From positions 124,001-188,000 of the forward strand of contig JAIBDT010000001.1 of the NCBI GenBank assembly GCA_024686085.1: a stretch of 64,000 nucleotides of DNA, read 5' to 3'. Of the stretch, positions 50,900 through 59,277 are shown piece after piece (the first letter of the stretch is position 1; each line of letters opens with the position of its first letter). The translations under genes and the position numbers were made by a program. The notes beneath the pieces are model-generated. The model was given only the letters and a program-made list of their open reading frames with translations. It was not told where the DNA came from and did not search any database. This DNA comes from Loktanella sp. Lineage in GTDB: Bacteria; Pseudomonadota; Alphaproteobacteria; Rhodobacterales; Rhodobacteraceae.

Positions 50900-52032
50900 T
50901 GCGCGTCTTTATCATCGCTGGCGAAGCCTCTGGCGACAAGCTGGGTGCAGCGCTTATGGCGGGCCTCAAAGGATTAACCGACGCGCAGTTCGACGGTGTT
51001 GGTGGGCCGTTGATGCAAGCCGAAGGGCTGGCAAGTCGGTTCCCAATGGACGAGCTAAGCGTTATGGGCTTGGCCGAAATCCTGCCAAAGTACCGGGCAC
51101 TCAAAGCCCGCGTTCATCAGATGGCCGCAGCCGTATTGGACACAAAACCCGACGTTCTGATCACCATAGACAGTCCCGATTTCTGCCTGCGTGTTGCCAA
51201 ACTGGTGAAAGCGCAAGGCGGTATTCGTACCGTGCACTACGTTGCACCCACTGTTTGGGCTTGGCGACCAAAGCGCGCGGTCAAAATGGCGGGCCATATT
51301 GATCAAGTGCTTGCGCTTTTCCCTTTCGAGCCGCCACTGATGCAAACCGCAGGAATGCGATGCGACTTTGTCGGGCATCCGGTCGTGACCGATCTAATCG
51401 CAACAGATAAAGAGAAGGAGGCATGGGCAGGGGCGTATCCACTCGTCTTGATGCTACCGGGCAGCAGACGTGGCGAGGTCAACCGCCTGATGGATCGTTT
51501 TGGCGTTGCCGCCGCGCGTATTGCGGATAAACACCCCAATGCGCGCTTTGTCATTCCGACCACACAGAACGTAACGACATTAGTGCAAGACCATGCGGCG
51601 CAGTGGTCCGTGCCCGTGCAGGTTTTGCCCGCCGACTCTAAGGTCGAAAAGCGAGGGCTTTTTGCCGCCGCTGATGTGGCTCTGGCGGCCTCTGGAACCG
51701 TATCTCTTGAACTTGCGGCAAACGACACGCCAATGGTCATCGCCTACGATATGACTTGGCTTAGCCGTTTTATCATCAGTCGGATGCTGCTGACTGACAC
51801 GGTCACGTTGGTGAACCTCGTATCCGAGACCCGCACAATCCCTGAATTCATAGGAAAAGCCTGTGAACCCGCACCCATCGCAACGGCGGTGCTCGACGTG
51901 CTCGAAAACCCGACAAAGCAGCGCGCAGCGATGGCGCTAACGATGGACAGGCTAGGGCGCGGTGGCGAGGCACCTGGAGTGCGCGCGGCTAAGGCTATTT
52001 TGGACGGGATCCAAAGCGGCCGTTCAAAATAA
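50899..52032 (+). CDS. lpxB: Lipid A disaccharide synthase
   Basis: A 377-residue GT19 enzyme from ATG 50899 (TGATG with lpxI). Family blocks: IIAGEASGDKLGAALM, PDVLITIDSPDFCLRVAK, HYVAPTVWAWRPKRA, LMLPGSRRGEVNRL and AASGTVSLELA. It joins two acylated sugars to make the lipid A disaccharide. The last 38 bases overlap the convergent EamA transporter gene. Confidence 0.96.
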   Translation: MRVFIIAGEASGDKLGAALMAGLKGLTDAQFDGVGGPLMQAEGLASRFPMDELSVMGLAEILPKYRALKARVHQMAAAVLDTKPDVLITIDSPDFCLRVAKLVKAQGGIRTVHYVAPTVWAWRPKRAVKMAGHIDQVLALFPFEPPLMQTAGMRCDFVGHPVVTDLIATDKEKEAWAGAYPLVLMLPGSRRGEVNRLMDRFGVAAARIADKHPNARFVIPTTQNVTTLVQDHAAQWSVPVQVLPADSKVEKRGLFAAADVALAASGTVSLELAANDTPMVIAYDMTWLSRFIISRMLLTDTVTLVNLVSETRTIPEFIGKACEPAPIATAVLDVLENPTKQRAAMALTMDRLGRGGEAPGVRAAKAILDGIQSGRSK

Positions 52033-52900
52033 GCAATCCGACGGCCAATAGTCCAAAACCGATGTAGGCGTTCAGTGGCAAGGCTTCACCAAGCGTGACA
52101 GCCCCCAGTACAATTGCGACGGGTGCCACCGTCAGCGTGACCAGCATCAGGTTCCCTGATCCAGCGAGCGCCAATACCTTGTAGTACAACAAATAAGCAA
52201 CGGCCGTCGCCACAATCGCATAATATGCAATCGCGGCCCATGTGCTGGGGCGCAGGTCCAGACTGATCGGACCTTCAACCACCCATGCCATCGGAATAGC
52301 GACCAGACTTGCGCCTGTGACCATGCCGGCCGCCGCGACTTGCGGACGTAACCCGCCAAGCGTTTTGCGCGCCCAGACTCCGGCCAAGGCATAGGACATG
52401 GTGCCTGCAATAACTGCAAGTTGCGCAATGCTGCGTAGATCAAAACTCGCAAGATATGACAACCCGATCGCCGTCGCGACGCCTGCAAAACCAAAGCTAA
52501 CGCCAATGGCTTTGCGCCAGCTCAACTTTTCATCCACAAAAAAAATCGCGGCAAAAATAACGCCAAAGATTGCAGTGGTTGCGTTCAAGATCGCGGTCAA
52601 ACCCGTCTCGATATGCAGTTGCGCCCATGCCATCAGCGAAAATGGAACCACGTTGTTCAGCAAGCCCATCACAAGGAACGCAAACCAGATGCGCGGATCA
52701 CGCGGAATGGGCAATCGCCAGATCAAGATATAGGCCCATAAAATGACCATCGCCCAGCCTGTGCGATGTGCAACGGCCGTCAAAGGTCCAATCTCTTCAA
52801 GTGCGACATGCACAGACAAAAACGAGCCACCCCAAATCAAGGAAAGCGCCAGCAACAATAGCCAGGCAAAAGGCGAGATGGTTTTTTGAATCTGAGTCAT
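51995..52900 (-). CDS. EamA-family (DMT) transporter
   Basis: A 301-residue membrane protein from ATG 52900, with ten helices and two EamA repeats (LSLIWGGSFLSVHVALEEIG near the N-terminus, and AIVATAVAYLLYYKVLALAG in the second half). It probably exports a small metabolite; substrate unknown. AAGGAGG ends one base before the chosen ATG, which is too close for normal use, so the true start may lie slightly elsewhere. Its C-terminal end overlaps lpxB on the opposite strand. Confidence 0.87.
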   Translation of the reverse strand: MTQIQKTISPFAWLLLLALSLIWGGSFLSVHVALEEIGPLTAVAHRTGWAMVILWAYILIWRLPIPRDPRIWFAFLVMGLLNNVVPFSLMAWAQLHIETGLTAILNATTAIFGVIFAAIFFVDEKLSWRKAIGVSFGFAGVATAIGLSYLASFDLRSIAQLAVIAGTMSYALAGVWARKTLGGLRPQVAAAGMVTGASLVAIPMAWVVEGPISLDLRPSTWAAIAYYAIVATAVAYLLYYKVLALAGSGNLMLVTLTVAPVAIVLGAVTLGEALPLNAYIGFGLLAVGLLILNGRFGSRPK

Positions 52901-52953
52901 GCCTCCTTGTCGAGACATGCGCGGACTTAGACAACCCGAAACTTGCGCCAAAG

Positions 52954-52983
52954 AAAAAGCCCCATCAAAAGACGGGGCTTTTT
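52954..52983 (-). terminator. Terminator of the FadL-type gene
   Basis: AAAAAGCCCC (52954-52963) and GGGGCTTTTT (52974-52983) form a perfect 10-bp stem, strong in both directions. Leftwards it ends the FadL transcript 20 bases after its stop and insulates the EamA gene. Confidence 0.92.
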
Positions 52984-53003
52984 CAAAAGTAATTTCAGAT
53001 CAC

Positions 53004-54056
53004 TTAGTAGGTATATGCGATCTTCAGACCAACTGCGACGGCAGAGTTGTCTGTGAAAGACGCGCCGATTGTTTCAGTCGTAGCATCACCCGGCATGATG
53101 TAGCGTACGCCACCCGTCAGCTCTACGCCGTTGCCCATTATGTATGTGCCGCCGACCGAAACAGATGTGTAGCCATCAGTTGGGGACAAGTTGCTTGCTG
53201 CGCCGCCTTGCTTGTCTTCATAAGATACAGAAAGCGCGCCCGAGAAAGTATCAGAGAACTTGCGTCCCACACCCAACGTGTATGTGACAACATCTTCGTC
53301 CCAAGAAACCAGCTCGCCCGCCAATGTATCTGTGATGTGACCTTCGCTCCACTCAGCCCAACGGACCGAACCGAAAACCAAAGTATTTGCAGCAACGCCC
53401 GACTGGAAGTCGAGGTTAACAGACTTGGGCATCTTTGCATTCATATCACCAACAGAACCATCAAGCTCTAGGTCAATTGCACTGCTATATGTCAAAGCCA
53501 CGCGCATCGCGATGTCTTTGCGCTCGTAGGCAACCCCGGCCACGTAACCCGTGCCAGAACCAGAGCTATAAACGGATGCGTACTGCGGAACGCCGCCAAC
53601 AACCGCTGTGTAGTGGCCTTTTGCCGTCAGGTAACGCGGACCAAAGTGAACGCTCAGGTTTTCGTTGAACTTATAGCGCCCAAGTGCGGTGATCGCAGTA
53701 GAGCTAACGTTCGCAGAAGTGCCAGTCAGCGGATAACCTGCGGTGTCATATGCAACGTCTGCACCAAATGGCTGATCTATGATGATCGCAAGCGATACTT
53801 TCTCATCAATGTCGGTTTTGAAAGCAAGACCAACGTTGCTATAGGATGGGGCAACGTTGCCAGAACCCAATTCACCAGCAAGCGGGTGCGTAAATGTGCC
53901 TGTGACCGACGGCTGAACCATGCCGTAGCTTAGTTCAACATATGTGCCTTCTTCAAAAGCAGCACCGATGCTTTGGCCAGACCGGTCGATACCACCTGCG
54001 TAAGCGGCTGTTGTGGTCAGCATAAGTGCTGCACCAACTGTCGTAAATTTTTTCAT
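53004..54056 (-). CDS. OmpP1/FadL-family outer membrane protein
   Basis: A 350-residue protein with a signal peptide (MKKFTTVGAALMLTTTAAYA) and a beta-barrel pattern of alternating residues ending KIAYTY. The N-terminus of the mature protein has the FadL hatch-like GIDRSGQSIGAAFEEGTYVE segment. FadL-type porins admit long-chain fatty acids or hydrophobic compounds. It has its own promoter, with a perfect 8-bp palindrome at the -35, and a strong terminator, so it is a single-gene unit. Confidence 0.88.
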   Translation of the reverse strand: MKKFTTVGAALMLTTTAAYAGGIDRSGQSIGAAFEEGTYVELSYGMVQPSVTGTFTHPLAGELGSGNVAPSYSNVGLAFKTDIDEKVSLAIIIDQPFGADVAYDTAGYPLTGTSANVSSTAITALGRYKFNENLSVHFGPRYLTAKGHYTAVVGGVPQYASVYSSGSGTGYVAGVAYERKDIAMRVALTYSSAIDLELDGSVGDMNAKMPKSVNLDFQSGVAANTLVFGSVRWAEWSEGHITDTLAGELVSWDEDVVTYTLGVGRKFSDTFSGALSVSYEDKQGGAASNLSPTDGYTSVSVGGTYIMGNGVELTGGVRYIMPGDATTETIGASFTDNSAVAVGLKIAYTY

Positions 54057-54092
54057 GTCTCCATCCCTGTCATGAAAATTTCAGTTGACCGA

Positions 54093-54121
54093 CGTTAAAA
54101 ACCCAGACCCCTTTGCGTCAA
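54093..54121 (-). promoter_or_regulatory. Promoter of the FadL-type gene
   Basis: Leftwards, TTGACG (54121-54116), a 17-base spacer and TTAACG (54098-54093). The -35 lies inside the palindrome at 54114-54132. Confidence 0.55.
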
Positions 54122-54132
54122 TTCTTGACGCA
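54114..54132. promoter_or_regulatory. Operator-like palindrome at the FadL promoter
   Basis: TGCGTCAA-TTC-TTGACGCA is a perfect 8-bp inverted repeat with a 3-base centre. It covers the -35 hexamer, a place where a dimeric repressor (for example a fatty-acid-responsive regulator) would block transcription. The regulator is not known. Confidence 0.6.
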
Positions 54133-54177
54133 GCGTAACACTGTCGGGACTTTCGTAGCGTCACAAATAATACACAG

Positions 54178-55044
54178 TCAATTAGGCGCTTTTGCTTGTC
54201 CAAAGTTAAGATTTACATAATTTGCAGCAAAAATGATCGCACCACCAACCAGAACCAACGCGTCGATTGGCTCGGCATATAAAACGATTCCAACGATTGC
54301 GATAATTGGTAGGCGTGCAAAGTCGATAGGCATCACAACTGATGCAGGCGCAATCGATAGCGCATTTGTAAGGCAAAAATGCGCGCTCAGCCCCGCAAGT
54401 CCGATAATGACAACCCAAGGCAATGACTGCAGCGAGGGCAGGGCGATGTCACCGTCAATGCCAGCGCAGATTAACCCAAAAATGGCCTGCATTGCTGTTA
54501 GGAAAAACAAAATACACGTGATGGACGCGGTCCGCGTTAATTTACGTGTCAAGATTGCCGTCATAGCAAATGCAATTGCGCAAAGGGCTGCTGCAACCAA
54601 TCCCGCATTCAGATTCTGAAAATCAGGTCGCGCGACTATAAGAATACCAATGAACCCGACCACAGCTGCCAACGCACCAATCTTGGTTATCCGTTCTCCC
54701 AAAATCAGCGGAGACAGCAAGATGACCCAAATAGGAGTGGTGAATTCTAGGGCAAAAACCTGTGCCAACGGGATAACCGTGATGGCAAAGAACCATAGGT
54801 TCTGGCCAATAAAATGGCCAACATTGCGCGCAAAATGCAAGCCGAGCCTGTCACGGGAAATCTGATGCAAATTGCCGGTTGCGAATGCGACGCTCAGAAC
54901 AATGCAAAACCCGACCACAGAGCGGTAAAGCATGATCTCGAAAACATCGAGATCAAATGCCGCCGCACGTCCGGCAATCGCCATCAGTGTAAAAGCCGTA
55001 ATCGCACCAATCATCCAAATGGCTGCGCGGATCGTAGGTGTCAT
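54178..55044 (-). CDS. EamA-family (DMT) transporter
   Basis: A 288-residue membrane protein with ten helices and two EamA domains (VFALEFTTPIWVILLSPLILG in the first half, here split at residue 20, and FARLPIIAIVGIVLYAEPID in the second). It likely exports a metabolite. It is unlike the other EamA gene at 52 kb in sequence detail, so the two are not a recent duplication. Confidence 0.88.
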   Translation of the reverse strand: MTPTIRAAIWMIGAITAFTLMAIAGRAAAFDLDVFEIMLYRSVVGFCIVLSVAFATGNLHQISRDRLGLHFARNVGHFIGQNLWFFAITVIPLAQVFALEFTTPIWVILLSPLILGERITKIGALAAVVGFIGILIVARPDFQNLNAGLVAAALCAIAFAMTAILTRKLTRTASITCILFFLTAMQAIFGLICAGIDGDIALPSLQSLPWVVIIGLAGLSAHFCLTNALSIAPASVVMPIDFARLPIIAIVGIVLYAEPIDALVLVGGAIIFAANYVNLNFGQAKAPN

Positions 55045-55108
55045 AGAAAAATCCAGCCGCGCGACAATGGCAGCAATGCGTTCATATTCTTTCGGATGAA
55101 CTTAGATT

Positions 55109-55276
55109 TCAAGCAGTGATAATGACGACAACAGAAACCAAAAGGCCAAAGAGAGCCAACAACAGCGTTGGAATGCGTTGAAAGCTGCGCTTTGGGGTAT
55201 GGCAAGCCCCACAGTGCCTGCCTGAAGCGCGCATTTTGTGACCGCAACTCGTGCAGCGAAATAGTCGATATGTCAT
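55109..55276 (-). CDS. Small zinc-ribbon membrane protein, 55 residues
   Basis: A 55-residue protein from ATG 55276. CTSCGHKMRASGRHCGAC gives four cysteines in two CxxC knuckles, a zinc ribbon, followed by a single membrane helix (PTLLLALFGLLVSVVVIITA). I do not recognise a named family. The motif pattern makes it likely to be a real gene. Confidence 0.65.
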   Translation of the reverse strand: MTYRLFRCTSCGHKMRASGRHCGACHTPKRSFQRIPTLLLALFGLLVSVVVIITA

Positions 55277-55411
55277 ATCTGATCCGATAAAATTTGATTT
55301 GGGATAAAAGTGTCGGGGTGCCACGTACTCGTCTTAAAAAACTGCTAGTGATGTACGATGCCTGCTAGCAAATCTCAATCTGTCCAAAAAGACAGGTGCA
55401 GGAGGTTTTTT

Positions 55412-55444
55412 GTGTTAACTGCCTTAAAATACGGCATCATTTAA
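55412..55444 (+). other. Possible 10-codon leader peptide
   Basis: AGGAGG (55400-55405), a 6-base spacer and GTG open a 10-codon frame (VLTALKYGII) ended by TAA. A second AGGAGG at 55497-55502 precedes TTG-TAG, a start-stop pair. No larger gene follows on this strand, as guaA is convergent. It may be a remnant or chance; no structure resembling a known attenuator was found. Confidence 0.2.
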
Positions 55445-55530
55445 CGGTTCCGCTTAACGGCTGAACAGCTTTTGCATTATCTCAGATATAAGTCCCAGGA
55501 GGTCGGCTTGTAGCTAACCGATGTGGCAAC

Positions 55531-55549
55531 CGCCCGCTAATGGCGGGCG
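55531..55549 (-). terminator. Hairpin after guaA
   Basis: CGCCCGC (55531-55537) and GCGGGCG (55543-55549) form a perfect 7-bp stem 8 bases after the guaA stop. There is only a short TT tract, so termination would be partial. Confidence 0.5.
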
Positions 55550-55556
55550 ATCCCAA

Positions 55557-57116
55557 CTATTCCCACTCAATCGTTCCGGGGGGTTTCGATGTGATATCAT
55601 ACGTCACGCGATTGATGCCTTGGACTTCGTTGATAATCCGCGTCGCTGTTTCGCCCAAAAACTCATGGGTAAACGGATAGTAATCCGCGGTCATGCCATC
55701 AACGGACGTGACAGCGCGCAAGGCGCAAGCAAAATCATAAGTGCGGCCATCGCCCATCACACCAACAGTGCGCACTGGCAAGATCGCAACAAAGGCTTGC
55801 CAGATTTCATCATACAGCCCGTGCTTACGGATCTGGTCGATGTAAACCGCATCTGCTTTGCGTAAAATCGCCAGCTTTTCGGATGTGATCTCACCGGGGC
55901 AACGAATTGCAAGGCCGGGACCAGGGAACGGGTGGCGGCCAATAAACGATTTGGGCAAACCCAGCTCGACGCCCAGCGCGCGCACTTCGTCTTTGAACAA
56001 CTCGCGCAGTGGCTCAACCAGCTTGAGGCCCATCTTTTCGGGCAGACCACCAACATTGTGGTGGCTCTTGATCGTGACAGACGGTCCACCCGAGAACGAC
56101 ACGGATTCGATCACGTCAGGGTAAAGCGTGCCTTGGGCAAGAAATTCAGCGCCCTCGATGGTGTTGGCATGTTTCTGGAACACGTCGATGAACAAACGGC
56201 CAATGATCTTGCGCTTGGTCTCGGGGTCCGATTGGCCCTCCAATTCACCCATGAACAGCTCTTGCTCATCCGCATAGATCAGCGGGATGTTATAGTTTTC
56301 GCGGAACATCTTGAGGACTTCATCAGCCTCATTCTGGCGCAAAAGACCGTTATTCACAAAAACACAGGTTAACTGATCGCCAATGGCCTCGTGGATCAGG
56401 ACGGCTGCAACAGACGAATCGACGCCGCCAGACAGACCACAGATCACTTTCTTATCGCCCACCTGTTCGCGGATCGCAGCAATCGCCTGCTCGCGGTACG
56501 CGCCCATGGTCCAATCGCCCGAGAATCCAGCCAGCTTTACAAAATTCTCATATAGCTTTGCACCATTTGGCGTGTGGTGAACCTCTGGGTGGAACTGAAC
56601 CGCATAGAAATTGCGCGACACGTCAGCGGTAATCGCAAAAGGGGCATTTGGCGATGTGCCATAAACCTCAAAGCCCGGGGCAATCGCCGACACATGGTCG
56701 CCGTGGCTCATCCAGACCTGTTCTTTTTCTTCGGCAAACCAGCCGTCTAACAGAGGAAGTTGGTTCTGCGGTGTAACAAATGCACGCCCAAATTCGGCCG
56801 TGCCATGCCCGCGGTCAACTTGACCGCCAAGCTGCTGCATCATGGTTTGCTGACCATAACAGATGCCCAAAACAGGCACACCCATTGTAAACACCGCAGG
56901 GGCCGCGCGGGGCGATCCCTCGCGGGTCACGCTATCTGGGCCACCGGACAGGATCACAGCCTTTGGCGCGAAATCGGCCAGAAAGGCGTCAGTGACGCTC
57001 TGATAAGGGTGAATTTCACAATAGACGTTCAGCTCACGCAAGCGGCGCGCAATAAGCTGCGTCACTTGGCTGCCAAAGTCGATAATAAGGAGGCGTTCGT
57101 GCGATTGTATATCCAT
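55557..57116 (-). CDS. guaA: GMP synthase (glutamine-hydrolysing)
   Basis: A 519-residue GuaA from ATG 57116. The class I amidotransferase domain has Cys86 (LGICYGQQ) and His176/Glu178 (FHPEVHH). The ATP-pyrophosphatase domain has SGGVDSS (229-235), and the C-terminal dimerisation domain ends with [17 protein letters not shown]. It converts XMP to GMP. Upstream frame continues but lacks similarity, so the ATG at 57116 is used. It is divergent from the MttB-type gene. Confidence 0.97.
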   Translation of the reverse strand: MDIQSHERLLIIDFGSQVTQLIARRLRELNVYCEIHPYQSVTDAFLADFAPKAVILSGGPDSVTREGSPRAAPAVFTMGVPVLGICYGQQTMMQQLGGQVDRGHGTAEFGRAFVTPQNQLPLLDGWFAEEKEQVWMSHGDHVSAIAPGFEVYGTSPNAPFAITADVSRNFYAVQFHPEVHHTPNGAKLYENFVKLAGFSGDWTMGAYREQAIAAIREQVGDKKVICGLSGGVDSSVAAVLIHEAIGDQLTCVFVNNGLLRQNEADEVLKMFRENYNIPLIYADEQELFMGELEGQSDPETKRKIIGRLFIDVFQKHANTIEGAEFLAQGTLYPDVIESVSFSGGPSVTIKSHHNVGGLPEKMGLKLVEPLRELFKDEVRALGVELGLPKSFIGRHPFPGPGLAIRCPGEITSEKLAILRKADAVYIDQIRKHGLYDEIWQAFVAILPVRTVGVMGDGRTYDFACALRAVTSVDGMTADYYPFTHEFLGETATRIINEVQGINRVTYDITSKPPGTIEWE

Positions 57117-57256
57117 GGCGCGTTTTAGCCCCGAGACGCCATGATGCGCAAGGGTCGGGAATGTCGCTTTTGCGCCGCGAGCGCCGTTAATTTCGCAAGG
57201 CGACCTCGCCGCAATGGTTATCACGATGCTAACCACAGCATCTTGAGGAATCGCAC

Positions 57257-58807
57257 ATGTCTGACGCACCAGCAACATCCGCCCGCCGCGCCCGTGGTGG
57301 AGGCGGCGCAGCCCGCCGTGCAGAGCGCACAGCCGTAAGCGTAGAGACCGCAAAATATATCCAGCGCAATATCCCGAACTACGAAGTTCTGGACGATGCA
57401 GCGCTGGAGATCATTGAACAAAACGCAGAAACCGTTCTGGCCGAAATCGGTGTGATGTTTGTCGACAACCCAGAGGCACTGGACCGCTGGCGTGCCGCAG
57501 GCGCAGAGATTGACGGCGAACGTGTCCGCATCCCACGCGGGCTTGCACGCAAACTTTGTCAAACAGCGCCGTCCGAGTTCACCCAATGTGCCCGCAATCC
57601 AGAGCGGAACGTTGTGATCGGCGGCAAGAATCTCGTTCTTGCGCCAGTATATGGGCCACCATTTGTACGCGACGCGGAAGGTGGGCGCCGCTACGCAACC
57701 ATGGCCGATTTCGAAAAGTTCGTAAAACTGGGCTATATGTCCAAGTGGCTGCACCACTCCGGCGGCACGGTTTGCGAACCAACAGATATCCCTGTGAACA
57801 AGCGTCACCTTGATATGTTGCTGGCGCACATGACGCTGTCCGACAAGCCGTTCATGGGCTCTGTAACCGAACCTAGCCGCGCACAAGACAGCATTGATAT
57901 GTGCAATATCCTGTTCGGCGAAGAGTTTGTGCAAAATAACACTGTTATGACTTCGTTGATCAACATCAACTCACCGATGACTTTCGACAGCATCATGATG
58001 GGAGCATTGGAAATCTTTGCGGCCAACAACCAAGCCGCGATCATTTCACCGTTCATCGTGGGCGGGGCTATGGCGCCTGTGTCTGTTGCAGGCACATTGA
58101 CCCAAGTGATGGCCGAAGTCTTGGCAGGGATTGCTTACTCGCAACTCGTCCGTCCAGGTGCACCTGTTATCATGGGCACGTTTGTGACATCTATCGATAT
58201 GAACTCTGGCGCGCCAACGTTCGGAACGCCGGAAGCATCGCACATCACCTACGGCGCGGGTCAACTGGCACGTCGCTTGGGCGTCCCATATCGGTCAGCG
58301 GGGTCGTTCTGCGGATCGAAGCTGCCAGACGCGCAAGCAGCCTATGAGACCTCGAACAGCTTGCAAATGGGTCTGCTGTCCGGTGTGAACTTCATGCTTC
58401 ACGCCTGCGGTTGGCTCGAAGGCGGCTTGGTCGCTTCATTCGAGAAATTCGTCATGGACGCGGATCAACTCGGGACATTGCACCACTTTGCACGCGGCGT
58501 GGACATGTCCGAAAACGGCCAAGCGATGGGCGCAATTGCCGAAGTCGGCCCGGGTGGGCACTATCTGGGCTGCGAGCACACGCAAGCGAACTTTAAGTCA
58601 GCATTCTGGCGCTCTGACCTGTTTGACTACAAACCTTTCGAGACATGGGACGAAGAGGGCGCACGCGACACCCAAGCGCTTGCAACGATCCGCGTCAAAA
58701 AGATGATCGACACTTACCAGCAGCCGACCCTTGATCCAGAGATCGAAGCACGGCTGCGGGCCTATGTGGCAGAGAAAAAAGCGAGTATGCCCGACTCCTT
58801 TATGTAG
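57257..58807 (+). CDS. MttB-family trimethylamine methyltransferase homologue, non-pyrrolysine
   Basis: A 516-residue protein of the MttB superfamily, with a disordered Arg/Gly-rich start ([17 protein letters not shown]) and a TIM-barrel body (for example [20 protein letters not shown]-like [14 protein letters not shown], and [20 protein letters not shown]). Archaeal MttB reads through an amber codon as pyrrolysine; here no in-frame TAG occurs. Characterised non-pyrrolysine relatives (MtgB) demethylate glycine betaine onto a corrinoid protein. No corrinoid protein or activase gene is in the window. TTGAGGA precedes the ATG. Substrate is unproven. Confidence 0.9.
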   Translation: MSDAPATSARRARGGGGAARRAERTAVSVETAKYIQRNIPNYEVLDDAALEIIEQNAETVLAEIGVMFVDNPEALDRWRAAGAEIDGERVRIPRGLARKLCQTAPSEFTQCARNPERNVVIGGKNLVLAPVYGPPFVRDAEGGRRYATMADFEKFVKLGYMSKWLHHSGGTVCEPTDIPVNKRHLDMLLAHMTLSDKPFMGSVTEPSRAQDSIDMCNILFGEEFVQNNTVMTSLININSPMTFDSIMMGALEIFAANNQAAIISPFIVGGAMAPVSVAGTLTQVMAEVLAGIAYSQLVRPGAPVIMGTFVTSIDMNSGAPTFGTPEASHITYGAGQLARRLGVPYRSAGSFCGSKLPDAQAAYETSNSLQMGLLSGVNFMLHACGWLEGGLVASFEKFVMDADQLGTLHHFARGVDMSENGQAMGAIAEVGPGGHYLGCEHTQANFKSAFWRSDLFDYKPFETWDEEGARDTQALATIRVKKMIDTYQQPTLDPEIEARLRAYVAEKKASMPDSFM

Positions 58808-59093
58808 GTCTGGTCGTCGCGCGCAAAATCTGCGCCTCGGCCATCAGTGCAATCATGACATCGACATGACGGGCCACCGAATAGGTGGCCTGTTTTTCGA
58901 TGCGCGCAGTGTTTATGGCAGATTCGACGTCCAACAGTTGCATGACCGCAGGGGCAGGGCGCGGGATACTATCGGTCTTTAGAATGCGGCGCAGATGCAC
59001 ATCACGCGTATATTCATCCAGTCCAAATCTGGCAGCTTTAATCAGCAGGCTAGGGCGGCGTAACTGAGCGATACGTGCAGAGATATCGAGCAT
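58800..59093 (-). CDS. DUF6477 family protein
   Basis: A 97-residue protein from ATG 59093, matching DUF6477 (MLDISARIAQLRRPSLLIKAARFGLDEY, given here in two parts: up to LRRPSLL and IKAARFGLDEY). It is helical and basic with no metal site. Function is unknown. It is divergent from the DUF6456 regulator-like gene, a conserved pairing, and overlaps the MttB gene end by 8 bases. Confidence 0.8.
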   Translation of the reverse strand: MLDISARIAQLRRPSLLIKAARFGLDEYTRDVHLRRILKTDSIPRPAPAVMQLLDVESAINTARIEKQATYSVARHVDVMIALMAEAQILRATTRPT

Positions 59094-59162
59094 GTCGTGG
59101 TCCTTTCGGGGTTCAAGTTTCCAAGAACATGACATGCGACGGACTGGCGTTGCGTCTTTCAC

Positions 59163-59264
59163 ACCCACTCAGAACGGTGGGTCAAGGATTGTTTATCTTT
59201 TAGAAACAATAGTGAACGGGATTGGAAACAGTTAACTTTTGAGTAACCTATGCAATCATAGGTT
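59163..59264. promoter_or_regulatory. Three palindromes in the DUF6477/DUF6456 divergent promoter region
   Basis: ACCCAC (59163-59168) with GTGGGT (59177-59182); ATTGTTT (59188-59194) with AAACAAT (59204-59210); and AACCTATG (59245-59252) with CATAGGTT (59257-59264), an 8-bp pair around CAAT. The last lies 14 bases before the DUF6456 start codon. They are candidate operators. Confidence 0.55.
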
Positions 59265-59277
59265 GTGAGTTGGCAAC

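Noticed and set aside
57257-58807. Pyrrolysine-containing MttB
   Set aside because: The frame has no TAG; the gene is read through without any amber codon.
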